From: Deinococcus sp.
GTDB taxonomy: Bacteria; Deinococcota; Deinococci; Deinococcales; Deinococcaceae
Reading direction: 5' to 3'
DNA: 12,525 bases
Assembly (NCBI RefSeq): GCF_025362455.1
Contig: NZ_JANYGJ010000029.1
Coordinates: 1-12,525 of the forward strand
The translations under genes and the position numbers were made by a program. Every line of letters begins with the position of its first letter. The first letter of the stretch is position 1. Below the pieces are notes generated by a model. The model worked only from the letters and a program-made list of their open reading frames with translations, did not search any database and had not been told where the DNA came from. Shown here piece by piece: positions 1-7,183 of this stretch.

Positions 1-281
1 GAGGACGCCGGGCGGCTGAGCGAGGTCGCCTACGACTTCCTGGCCGACGACTTGGCCGCGCACGGTATTTTTCTGAGCTACGCCAGCGGTGAGGTGCCCG
101 CCCGTGACGGTCCCGGCTACGAGGTCCGCTTTCAGGTGATCGCCCCCGGCGAACTCAAAGGCTTCAAGGTGAAACGCCTTGACCGGGGCTATGCGCTGGG
201 CCGCTGCACTCCGGGTGAGCACAACTACTCGTCTGTGCTGGACGCCGCCGCCCGGCTGGCGAGCGAACTCACGGAGGGCGC

Positions 282-285
<4 letters not shown>
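1..285 (+). CDS. Unidentified protein, C-terminal 94 residues only
   Basis: The reading frame is open from the first base and stops at TGA 283-285, so the gene begins upstream of the window. The visible part is small and acidic, with no transmembrane segment and no catalytic motif I recognise. It alternates a helix (around DFLADDLAAHGI) with likely beta strands (YEVRFQVI, LKGFKVKRL) and ends in an Ala/Leu-rich helix. Its stop overlaps the GTG start of trmB (GTGA), so the two are almost certainly co-transcribed and translationally coupled. I do not recognise the family, so no function is assigned. Codon use (G/C at third positions) matches its neighbours, so the frame itself is well supported. 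Confidence 0.7.
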
Positions 286-1286
<1,001 letters not shown>

Positions 1287-1329
1287 GCGCGAATCTGGGG
1301 CACCGCTTTCGGTCCAGGGCGAAGTTAGG

Positions 1330-1335
1330 TATGCT
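1330..1335 (+). promoter_or_regulatory. Candidate -10 box (TATGCT) upstream of the 1374 gene
   Basis: TATGCT fits the TANNNT consensus of Deinococcus -10 elements and lies 6 nt before a GTG at 1342, the spacing expected for a leaderless transcript. No convincing -35 hexamer is seen (TTTCGG at 1307-1312 is weak). It is the only candidate promoter in the 87-bp gap after trmB. Confidence 0.35.
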
Positions 1336-1341
1336 GATTCT

Positions 1342-1377
1342 GTGAACAGGCAATATCAGGGCGCCGCCCAGGCATGA
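1342..1377 (+). other. Possible leaderless upstream mini-ORF (11 codons)
   Basis: GTG at 1342 opens an 11-residue frame (MNRQYQGAAQA) whose TGA stop at 1375-1377 overlaps the ATG of the following gene (ATGA at 1374-1377). The next gene has no Shine-Dalgarno of its own, so re-initiation from this mini-ORF could be how ribosomes reach it. The frame is too short for coding statistics and could be chance. Confidence 0.3.
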
Positions 1378-2417
1378 GTGACGCTGGCAAGCCGCGCAAA
1401 CCCAGGACGGTCAACCCTCAGCCGGACGACGCGGGCCGGGCCGTGCTGGAGCGGGTCGCCCGGACCGGCAAGGGAGCAGCGCAAACTGGAGCAGCGCAAA
1501 CAGGGTCAGCGCAGGCGGGCACACCACCGAAGGCGCGAAGCAGAGACGGCAAGACGACTCGCCAGCCTGCTCCGGCCAAAGCTGCCGCCTCCGCCGAAGG
1601 CAAACCCGGCAGCGCTCCGAAGTCTGTCTCATCATCCGGACCGGCGCAGGGCAAACGCCGCCAAGCCCCGTCCAGACATAACTCAGGCAGTCACTCAGGG
1701 GACAAGCTCGGCCTCGCCCTGCTGGTGCTGGTGATCCTGGCGGCAGCGGTGGCACGGTTTCTGCTGCCGGGGCCACACGCCGCCGTGCCGGGCACTGGGC
1801 CACTGCAAGGCGCCGGGCAACTGCACCTACGTTTTCTGGATACCCGTCCGGGCACGGTGCTGTTGACCTCGCCGGAGGGACGAACGCTGCTCTACGGCCT
1901 GGCTGACAGTGGGCCGGACCTGCTGGGCAAGTACGGCGTGAAGCGGCCCGATCTGCTGATCGCGGGCGGCGCAGTTCCGGCGAGCTGGACGGGTGTGAGA
2001 CCCGTACCCAGGGGACTATCCAGCCTCGGCAGCGTCAAATTGCGCGTGCTCGACAGCCCGAACGGCACACCCGGCCTGCTGCTGAGCTACGGCGAGTTCC
2101 GGGCCTTGTTGACGGGCGAGAACGGACCGGAGACCGTGCCAGGCTGGCTGAAGGCGGGCGGCGAGGCGGCGTATGGCCCGGTGCAGATTTATCAGGGAAT
2201 CAGGCGCGGCGAGACGGCGGCCTGGCTCGCGGCGGTAAGGCCCGAAGCGGTCGTGCTCTCACTGGGCAGGGCACCGACGCTGGGCAGCTTGCCCGATGCC
2301 AGGACGCTGGACCTCTACCGGCAGACCGGGGCACGAATCTGGCGCAGCGACGTGAGCGGGACGATCAGCTTCACGGCCACGGCGGACGGACGCTTCGTGG
2401 CACACGCGGAGCGGTGA
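1374..2417 (+). CDS. Membrane-anchored protein with degenerate ComEC-like metallo-beta-lactamase domain
   Basis: This 347-aa protein has three parts. Residues 1-108 are a basic, Ala/Pro/Lys/Gln-rich, probably disordered region containing a 3 x 5-residue repeat (34-48). One transmembrane helix follows at about 112-131 (LGLALLVLVILAAAVARFLL). A globular domain covers about 150-347. That domain follows the pattern of the ComEC/Rec2 C-terminal metallo-beta-lactamase fold: LHLRFLDTRPG (like the FLDVGQGD strand), TSPEGRTLLYG, LLSYGEFRALLTGEN (244-250, like the LLTGD motif), then a P-E-A-V-V-L-S-L-G strand and RSDVSGTISFT (324-334, like RTD..G.I.). The expected HxHxDH metal site is absent: the matching loop reads LLIAGGAVPASW (194-205). 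The D of LLTGD is E249. Family membership is my reading of motif order and is not confirmed by a search. With the basic N-terminus inside, the domain would sit outside the cytoplasm. The start rests on the ATGA overlap with the mini-ORF, as no Shine-Dalgarno is visible. Confidence 0.6.
   Translation: MSDAGKPRKPRTVNPQPDDAGRAVLERVARTGKGAAQTGAAQTGSAQAGTPPKARSRDGKTTRQPAPAKAAASAEGKPGSAPKSVSSSGPAQGKRRQAPSRHNSGSHSGDKLGLALLVLVILAAAVARFLLPGPHAAVPGTGPLQGAGQLHLRFLDTRPGTVLLTSPEGRTLLYGLADSGPDLLGKYGVKRPDLLIAGGAVPASWTGVRPVPRGLSSLGSVKLRVLDSPNGTPGLLLSYGEFRALLTGENGPETVPGWLKAGGEAAYGPVQIYQGIRRGETAAWLAAVRPEAVVLSLGRAPTLGSLPDARTLDLYRQTGARIWRSDVSGTISFTATADGRFVAHAER
1473..1517 (+). repeat. Three 15-bp in-frame tandem repeats
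   Basis: Units 1473-1487 and 1488-1502 differ at one base (GGAGCAGCGCAAACT against ...ACA), and 1503-1517 is a diverged third copy. They encode GAAQT-GAAQT-GSAQA in the disordered N-terminal part of the membrane protein. The period is a multiple of three, so copy-number change would lengthen or shorten the tail without a frameshift. Confidence 0.8.
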
Positions 2418-2517
2418 GGGCACTGTCTGCGCGGGCGGGCCTTCGTCCAGACCAGAGGGCAGCAGCCCCCCTCCTCCACCCTGACCGGCCTCACTGCGCT
2501 TGCCCCCGGCGCGGCAC

Positions 2518-2523
2518 TAGAAT
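2518..2523 (+). promoter_or_regulatory. -10 box (TAGAAT) for leaderless dnaX
   Basis: TAGAAT fits TANNNT and ends 6 nt before the GTG start of dnaX at 2530, so transcription would begin at or next to the start codon. No Shine-Dalgarno precedes the GTG. A -35 element is not clear (TTGCCC at 2500-2505 is too close). The 112-bp gap 2418-2529 holds nothing else that I can recognise. Confidence 0.5.
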
Positions 2524-2529
2524 GCAGCC

Positions 2530-4839
2530 GTGAGCGCCATTTATCAGCGGGCCAGACCGATTCACTGGGACGAGGTGGTCGGGCAGGAGCAGGTCAAGGA
2601 TGTGCTGCGTGCCGCCCTGGAGGCCGGGCGCATCGGGCACGCCTACCTGTTTTCCGGGCCGCGCGGCGTGGGCAAGACCACCACCGCCCGCCTGATCGCC
2701 ATGAGCGCCAACTGCACGGCGAGTGACAACCGGCCCTGCGGCGTGTGCGAGAGCTGCCTGAGTGTGCGCTCCGGCAACCACCCCGACGTGCTGGAAATCG
2801 ACGCGGCCAGCAACAACAGCGTCGAGGACGTGCGCGACCTGCGCGGCAAGGTGGATCTGAGCCCGATGCGCGGCGGCAAGAAGATCTACATTCTCGACGA
2901 GGCCCACATGATGAGCCGCGCCGCCTTCAACGCGCTGCTCAAAACGCTGGAAGAGCCGCCTGAGCACGTCATTTTCATTCTGGCGACCACCGAGCCCGAA
3001 AAGATTCTGCCGACCATCTTGTCGCGCTGCCAGCACTTCCGATTTCGCCGCCTGACCGCCCCGGAAATCGCCGGAAAGCTGACCGGACTGGTGGCCCAGG
3101 AAGGCGCCCAGGCCGAGCCCGAAGCCCTGAACCTGATTGGCCGCCTGGCCGACGGCGCCATGCGCGACGGCGAGAGCCTGCTCGAACGGATGCTGGCGGC
3201 GGGTCAGGCCATCACGTTACGGGGCGTGGAAACCGCGCTGGGGTTGCCGCCCTCCGAGCGGCTGAACACCATGACCCAGGCGCTGATCGAGCTGGACGCC
3301 GGGCCGCTGCTGGCCGGGGCGGCGGCGCTCTACTGGGACGGCTACGCGGCCCGCACGGTGGTCGAGGGGCTGGTGCAGGCTCTGAGCACCGCCCTGCACG
3401 CCGAGTTGGGCCTGGACGGCGCCACGCCGACGGGGGCCGATATTCCCAGACTGCTGCGCCTTCAGGCCGCGCTGGACGCCCAGGAGTCGCGCTTCAGCCG
3501 GGGCGCCGATCAGCTCAGCCTGGAACTGGCCCTGACCCACGCGCTGATCGCCGGGGAGGGCGTGCAGGCCGCGCCCACCCAGGGAGCCAGCCAGGGGACG
3601 GCGCCGCAGCCCCGCCAGACTCAGGCAGCCGGACTCAGCCCGGACGACGCCGCCCGCTTATCCCGGCTGGAACGGGAGGTCAGCGCGCTCAGGGCGGCGG
3701 GGCCAGTAGCAGTCCAGACTCGCGGCTCGGTTCAGGACGAGATTCCCGCTGTGCAGCCGACCTCACAGGCTCCATCTCGTGCGGAAACCCCGGCTGGCGC
3801 TGCCGCGCCTACTGGCGCCGTATCTACAGGTGACTGGGCCGACGTGATTAGCGCGGCCAAGATGCAGATGCGGGCCTTTCTCAAGCCTGCCCGGATGCAT
3901 GCCGAGGCCGGATACGTCAGCCTGAGCTACGACGCACGCGGCAAATTCCACGCCAAACAGGTGTATGAAAAGTTCGATGAGGTGGGCGCCCTGGTCAGCC
4001 GGGTCTTCGGCCCCGTGACCTTCGAGCTGATCTCGCCGGAGCTGAACAAGAAGCAAAAACTCGGCGGCCCGGATAGAGGTAACCCGGAGGCAGGGAACGA
4101 GGTGCCCGCGCCCCAGCCTGACCCGACGCCGCCAGCAGCTCCCCAATCCCCAATCCCCACGTCTCCCGCCCCGGACGAGCTGCCCGACTTCTCGCCGACC
4201 CGGCGGGCTCCGAAAGCGGCGGCGCCCATTCAGAGTAGTCCCGTTCAGATTAGCCCCGTTCAGACCAGCGCTATGCAGGCTGACGAAAACCCGCTCCCCA
4301 CGCTGCCGGAAGTGCGTCCGCCCCGCCCTTCGCCCGATGACGCCGCCGCCGCGCCGCTGCCAGACGAACCCGCACCGACGCAGCTTCACGCCGCCGACGC
4401 TGTGGACGCACCAGACCTGCCGCCCTTCAACCCCACCCCGGCCAACACCCGCACCCGCGAGCTATACATTCCGCTGGAGCCGATCAGCGAGGAGCCCGAC
4501 TGGGACGACCTGGGCGGTGAGGTAAGCACGGGCAGCGAGATGAGCACGGCTCCGGCAGCGAAACCGGCAGCCAGTCACCCGGCGCCGATGCCGAACAGCG
4601 GTCTGGGAATGATTGACACCCGCACCCTGGACGACGCCCCGCCGCCCCCAGCCCGCCAGAGCGCCCCTCCGAAAGCGGCCCCGGTGCCGGTCGGCGACGT
4701 GCGCTCACACCCCAACTACCAGGAAGTCACGCGGCTGTTTTCCGGGCGCGTCAAGGAGCTGGGCAAGGTGAAGAAACCGCTGGCCGATGTGATCGAGGAA
4801 GACGTGGTGGACGAGATCGACGGTTCAGCGGAAGCCTGA
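2530..4839 (+). CDS. dnaX: DNA polymerase III subunit tau/gamma (clamp loader ATPase)
   Basis: DnaX forms the ATPase core of the clamp loader, which opens the beta sliding clamp and, through tau, ties polymerase cores together at the fork. The AAA+ module is intact: Walker A GPRGVGKT (43-50), zinc-binding cysteines C62, C70, C73 and C76, Walker B YILDEAH (120-126), sensor-1 region ATTEP (152-156) and the SRC arginine finger (165-167). The helical domains run to about 340. A Pro/Ala/Gln linker follows, then a small domain at about 435-503 (DWADVISAAK to TFELI) resembling the tau C-terminal domain. A long acidic, proline-rich disordered region (about 510-715) leads to a charged terminal segment (721-769). 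At 769 aa it is longer than E. coli tau (643 aa). The GTG start is supported by homology from residue 4 onward and by the leaderless -10 box. The DUF1905 gene follows after 4 bp. No strong gamma frameshift signal is seen. Confidence 0.96.
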   Translation: MSAIYQRARPIHWDEVVGQEQVKDVLRAALEAGRIGHAYLFSGPRGVGKTTTARLIAMSANCTASDNRPCGVCESCLSVRSGNHPDVLEIDAASNNSVEDVRDLRGKVDLSPMRGGKKIYILDEAHMMSRAAFNALLKTLEEPPEHVIFILATTEPEKILPTILSRCQHFRFRRLTAPEIAGKLTGLVAQEGAQAEPEALNLIGRLADGAMRDGESLLERMLAAGQAITLRGVETALGLPPSERLNTMTQALIELDAGPLLAGAAALYWDGYAARTVVEGLVQALSTALHAELGLDGATPTGADIPRLLRLQAALDAQESRFSRGADQLSLELALTHALIAGEGVQAAPTQGASQGTAPQPRQTQAAGLSPDDAARLSRLEREVSALRAAGPVAVQTRGSVQDEIPAVQPTSQAPSRAETPAGAAAPTGAVSTGDWADVISAAKMQMRAFLKPARMHAEAGYVSLSYDARGKFHAKQVYEKFDEVGALVSRVFGPVTFELISPELNKKQKLGGPDRGNPEAGNEVPAPQPDPTPPAAPQSPIPTSPAPDELPDFSPTRRAPKAAAPIQSSPVQISPVQTSAMQADENPLPTLPEVRPPRPSPDDAAAAPLPDEPAPTQLHAADAVDAPDLPPFNPTPANTRTRELYIPLEPISEEPDWDDLGGEVSTGSEMSTAPAAKPAASHPAPMPNSGLGMIDTRTLDDAPPPPARQSAPPKAAPVPVGDVRSHPNYQEVTRLFSGRVKELGKVKKPLADVIEEDVVDEIDGSAEA
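4141..4161 (+). repeat. 7-bp near-tandem repeat in dnaX linker
   Basis: CCCCAAT occurs twice in tandem, followed by the degenerate CCCCACG, at codons 538-544 in the disordered linker. The unit length is not a multiple of three, so a gain or loss would shift the frame and remove the tau tail while leaving the clamp-loader ATPase. With only two perfect copies, instability should be low. Confidence 0.6.
4228..4272 (+). repeat. 15-bp imperfect tandem repeats in dnaX linker
   Basis: Three units (4228-4242, 4243-4257, 4258-4272) of the form RTTCAGANTAGYCCC encode IQSSP-VQISP-VQTSA, and a partial fourth encodes MQ. They lie at residues 567-581 in the proline-rich disordered region. This looks like length variation of a flexible tether by in-frame duplication. 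Confidence 0.7.
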
Positions 4840-4843
4840 GCAT

Positions 4844-5242
4844 ATGAGCCTTACCTTCAGCGGTATCATCTGGCACTGGGCGGGGCCGTCGCCTTACTAC
4901 TTCGTGAGGGTGCCAGAAGAGGAATGCCGAGCCATCAAAGCCGCCGCCAAGCTCGTGAGCTACGGCTGGGGCATGATTCCGGTGCGGATGCGGATCGGCG
5001 AAACCGAATGGAAGACTTCTCTGTTTCCCAAGGACGGCCAGTACCTTGTGCCGCTCAAGGATGAGGTGCGGAAAGCGGAGAAGCTGGCCGAGGGCGACAC
5101 CGTGACGCTGCGGCTGGACATCGGCCTAGAGCAGTACTCCGAATTACGCCACGGGGAAAACAGCCTCCCCGCGCCTCCATTCTGCGTCCTGCTCAGTCAA
5201 AACTACTCGCTCCGCTCGGTCATAAAAAGGGTCTTTTTATGA
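4844..5242 (+). CDS. DUF1905 domain protein with atypical C-terminal tail
   Basis: Residues 3-95 match the DUF1905 pattern: FSGIIWHWAGPSPYYFVRVP, a GWGMIPVRMRIGETEWKTSLFP core, a YLVPLKDEVRKAEKL helix and the closing strand DTVTLRLDI. DUF1905 is a small beta-barrel-like domain of unknown biochemical role, often found fused to a YdeI/OmdA domain. Here the domain ends near residue 95. The last 37 residues (from about LEQYSELRHGENS to IKRVFL) do not look like the family, and their codons are less GC-biased than upstream. The stop codon lies inside a perfect inverted repeat. The tail may therefore be read-through into non-coding sequence after loss of the original C-terminus. ATG 4844 follows the dnaX stop by 4 bp with only a weak GGAAG upstream, so the gene is likely co-transcribed and coupled with dnaX. 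Confidence 0.8.
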   Translation: MSLTFSGIIWHWAGPSPYYFVRVPEEECRAIKAAAKLVSYGWGMIPVRMRIGETEWKTSLFPKDGQYLVPLKDEVRKAEKLAEGDTVTLRLDIGLEQYSELRHGENSLPAPPFCVLLSQNYSLRSVIKRVFL

Positions 5243-5243
5243 C
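5219..5243. terminator. Perfect 11-bp inverted repeat, possible bidirectional terminator or operator
   Basis: GTCATAAAAAG (5219-5229), a 3-nt loop GGT, and CTTTTTATGAC (5233-5243) form a perfect hairpin spanning the stop codon of the DUF1905 gene. Its position at the end of the dnaX operon suits a terminator. However, the stem is AT-rich and its T-run is inside the arm, not after it, so a protein-binding palindrome is equally possible. Confidence 0.45.
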
Positions 5244-5343
5244 ATCTGCTCTATAGCTTCGCCCGGCTTAGGTATTCGCTCACCTGCACATCTCCGCTCG
5301 CTTTTATGTGCCCTACCCGATCTTCACTCACGGCCCAGCGTCG

Positions 5344-5349
5344 TACCGT
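5344..5349 (+). promoter_or_regulatory. Candidate -10 box (TACCGT) for leaderless hemL
   Basis: TACCGT fits TANNNT and ends 6 nt before ATG 5356, the same geometry as at dnaX. TTCACT at 5323-5328 could be a poor -35, though its 15-bp spacing is short. No Shine-Dalgarno precedes hemL. I see nothing else in the 112-bp gap 5244-5355. Confidence 0.35.
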
Positions 5350-5355
5350 AGAGTC

Positions 5356-6750
5356 ATGACGCTGACCTCCAAGCAGCCTTCCGCTACCGCCCAGTCTGAG
5401 GCTCTCTTCGAGCGTGCCCAGCAGGTCATTCCCGGCGGCGTGAACTCGCCTGTGCGGGCCTTCAGATCGGTGGGCGGCCACCCGCGCTTCATCGCCAGCG
5501 CAAGCGGCGCCACCCTGACCGACGCGGACGGACAGACCTACCTCGACTACATCGGCTCGTGGGGACCGATGATTCTGGGCCACAACCACCCGGCGGTGCG
5601 GCAGGCCATCATGGACGCCCTGCCCTCCGGCACCAGCTTCGGCGCCCCCACCGAGCGCGAGGTGCGGCTGGCCGAACTGGTCACCCGCCTGACCGGGGTG
5701 GACAAGGTGCGCTTCGTGTCCAGCGGCACCGAGGCGACCATGAGCGCCCTGCGGCTGGCGCGGGGGTACGCCAGCGCCCAGAGCGGCGACCAGCCGAATA
5801 GCGCGGGCCGCAAGTACACCCTCAAGTTTCGCGGCAACTATCACGGCCACGCCGACGCCCTGCTGGTCGAGGCGGGCAGCGGCCTGATGACCAACGCCGA
5901 CTTACTCGGCCAGGCCGCGCCCAGCAGCGCCGGGGTGCCGCCTGAATACGCCGCCCTGACCCTGGTGGCCGACTACAACGACGCCGCAGGGCTCGATGAA
6001 CTGATGCGAGCACGCGGCCACGAGATCGCCGCCGTCATCTTCGAGCCGATTGTCGGCAACGCCGGGGTGCTGATTCCGCGCGGAGACTTTCTGGAAGCGC
6101 TGCGCCGCACTCAGGATGCCGGGGCGCTCTTGATCGCCGACGAGGTGATGACCGGCTTCCGCCTCTCGATTCGCGGCGCGGCGGCCCAGCTCGGCCTGAA
6201 GCCGGACCTGACCTGCTGGGGCAAAATCATCGGCGGCGGCCTGCCGGTGGGCGCCTACGGTGGCCGAAGCGAGATCATGGATTTCGTCTCGCCGGTGGGG
6301 CCGGTCTACCAGGCCGGAACCCTGAGCGGCAATCCGCTGGCGATGGCGGCGGGCCTGGCGACCTTGCAGGAGCTGGAGCGCGACCCGGCCATCTACGGGC
6401 GCCTGACCCGCTACACCGCCGCGCTGGCAGGGGGCCTGCGCGTCCGGGCGCACTCAGCGGGCGTACCGATCCGGGTCAATCAGGTCGGCAGCATGCTCAC
6501 GGCGTTCTTTTTACCGGCGGGGGCGAGCGAAGACACCGAGATCGGCAATTACGGCCAGGCCGCCCGCTCCGACACCGCCGCCTTCAGCACCTGGTTTCAG
6601 TCGATGCTGAATCAGGGCATCTACTGGGCACCGTCGCAGTTCGAGAGCATCTTCGTGTCCGGCGCCCACACCCAGGCGGACCTGGACCGGACGCTGGACG
6701 CCGCCGCAACCGCCTTCGCCGCCGTGGCCGCATCGGGAGGGCGGGTATGA
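5356..6750 (+). CDS. hemL: Glutamate-1-semialdehyde 2,1-aminomutase
   Basis: HemL is a cytoplasmic PLP enzyme that converts glutamate-1-semialdehyde into 5-aminolevulinate, the last step of the C5 route to heme and other tetrapyrroles. The 464-aa protein shows the family's N-terminal signature (SEALFERAQQVIPGGVNSPV), the cofactor and substrate motifs GSWGPMILGHNHP, SSGTEATMSALRLAR and FRGNYHGHADALL, the IADEVMTGFR aspartate strand, and the PLP lysine K290 in WGKIIGGGLPVGAYGG. It is longer than E. coli HemL (426 aa), with a short N-terminal extension and small insertions. ATG 5356 is preferred over an in-frame ATG at 5308 because the extra 16 residues are unlike the family and 5356 fits the leaderless -10 box. 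Its stop overlaps the start of the CoA-binding gene (ATGA), suggesting an operon that continues into the P450. Confidence 0.96.
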   Translation: MTLTSKQPSATAQSEALFERAQQVIPGGVNSPVRAFRSVGGHPRFIASASGATLTDADGQTYLDYIGSWGPMILGHNHPAVRQAIMDALPSGTSFGAPTEREVRLAELVTRLTGVDKVRFVSSGTEATMSALRLARGYASAQSGDQPNSAGRKYTLKFRGNYHGHADALLVEAGSGLMTNADLLGQAAPSSAGVPPEYAALTLVADYNDAAGLDELMRARGHEIAAVIFEPIVGNAGVLIPRGDFLEALRRTQDAGALLIADEVMTGFRLSIRGAAAQLGLKPDLTCWGKIIGGGLPVGAYGGRSEIMDFVSPVGPVYQAGTLSGNPLAMAAGLATLQELERDPAIYGRLTRYTAALAGGLRVRAHSAGVPIRVNQVGSMLTAFFLPAGASEDTEIGNYGQAARSDTAAFSTWFQSMLNQGIYWAPSQFESIFVSGAHTQADLDRTLDAAATAFAAVAASGGRV

Positions 6751-7175
6751 CCGTCCTGACAGCTACCCAGGACGTGGTGCGGGTGCTGCGCGACTCCAGA
6801 ACGGTGGCGGTGATCGGTTTTCACCCGGACGAGATCAAACCGGCCCATTACGTGCCGGAATATCTGGACCGGCAGGGCTACAAGGTCTACGGCATCAACC
6901 CAGCGCTGGCCTCACGGGGCGCCTCGGCCTTCGGGCATCCGGTGCTGAGCCGCCTGGCCGAGCTGAACGTACCGATTGACGTGGTAGAAATCTTTCGCCG
7001 CAGCGACAAGGTGAAAGACCACCTGGCCGACATCCTGGCGATGAGCCCACCACCGAAAGTCGTCTGGTTGCAACTCGGCATCCGCGACGACGCCGTGGCC
7101 GCCGAGCTGAGCAAACTCGGCATCGAGGTCATTCAGAACCGCTGCATGCTGGCCGACCACCGGCAGTTTCTGTAG
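6747..7175 (+). CDS. YccU-type CoA-binding domain protein
   Basis: This 142-aa single-domain protein has a Rossmann-like CoA-binding fold of the type found in succinyl-CoA synthetase alpha subunits and in YccU. Evidence is the first strand and turn TVAVIGFHPDE (about 19-29), the strand-turn YKVYGINPAL, the helix-strand pair PIDVVEIFRRSD, and the C-terminal KVVWLQLGIRDD and GIEVIQNRCMLADHR motifs. Members are thought to bind CoA or a similar nucleotide, but their cellular role is unknown. ATG 6747 overlaps the hemL stop, and GGGAGG at 6735-6740 is a good ribosome binding site. The P450 follows after 8 bp, which places it in the middle of a three-gene operon. Confidence 0.9.
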   Translation: MTVLTATQDVVRVLRDSRTVAVIGFHPDEIKPAHYVPEYLDRQGYKVYGINPALASRGASAFGHPVLSRLAELNVPIDVVEIFRRSDKVKDHLADILAMSPPPKVVWLQLGIRDDAVAAELSKLGIEVIQNRCMLADHRQFL

Positions 7176-7183
7176 GAGACATC

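Noticed and set aside
2491..3036. Minus-strand ORF of 181 codons opposite dnaX, and similar long antisense ORFs throughout
   Set aside because: These are shadows of high-GC genes: they oppose clearly conserved coding sequence, have biased composition, and lack ribosome binding sites and recognisable domains.
4053..4076. Programmed -1 frameshift in dnaX at AAGAAGCAAAAAC with a -1 frame TAG at 4074
   Set aside because: The A-run is only five long, the zero-frame codons CAA AAA do not form a proper X XXY YYZ heptamer, and the product would still contain the tau-like domain, unlike gamma.
5219..5313. Radiation/desiccation response motif (DdrO site) near hemL
   Set aside because: The TTATG and CATAA halves occur, but at 5219-5243 they face outward, and TTATGTG at 5304-5310 has no second half, so the 17-bp palindrome is not present.
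5308..5355. Upstream in-frame ATG for hemL
   Set aside because: The 16 extra residues do not resemble HemL N-termini, and the -10 box at 5344-5349 points to ATG 5356.
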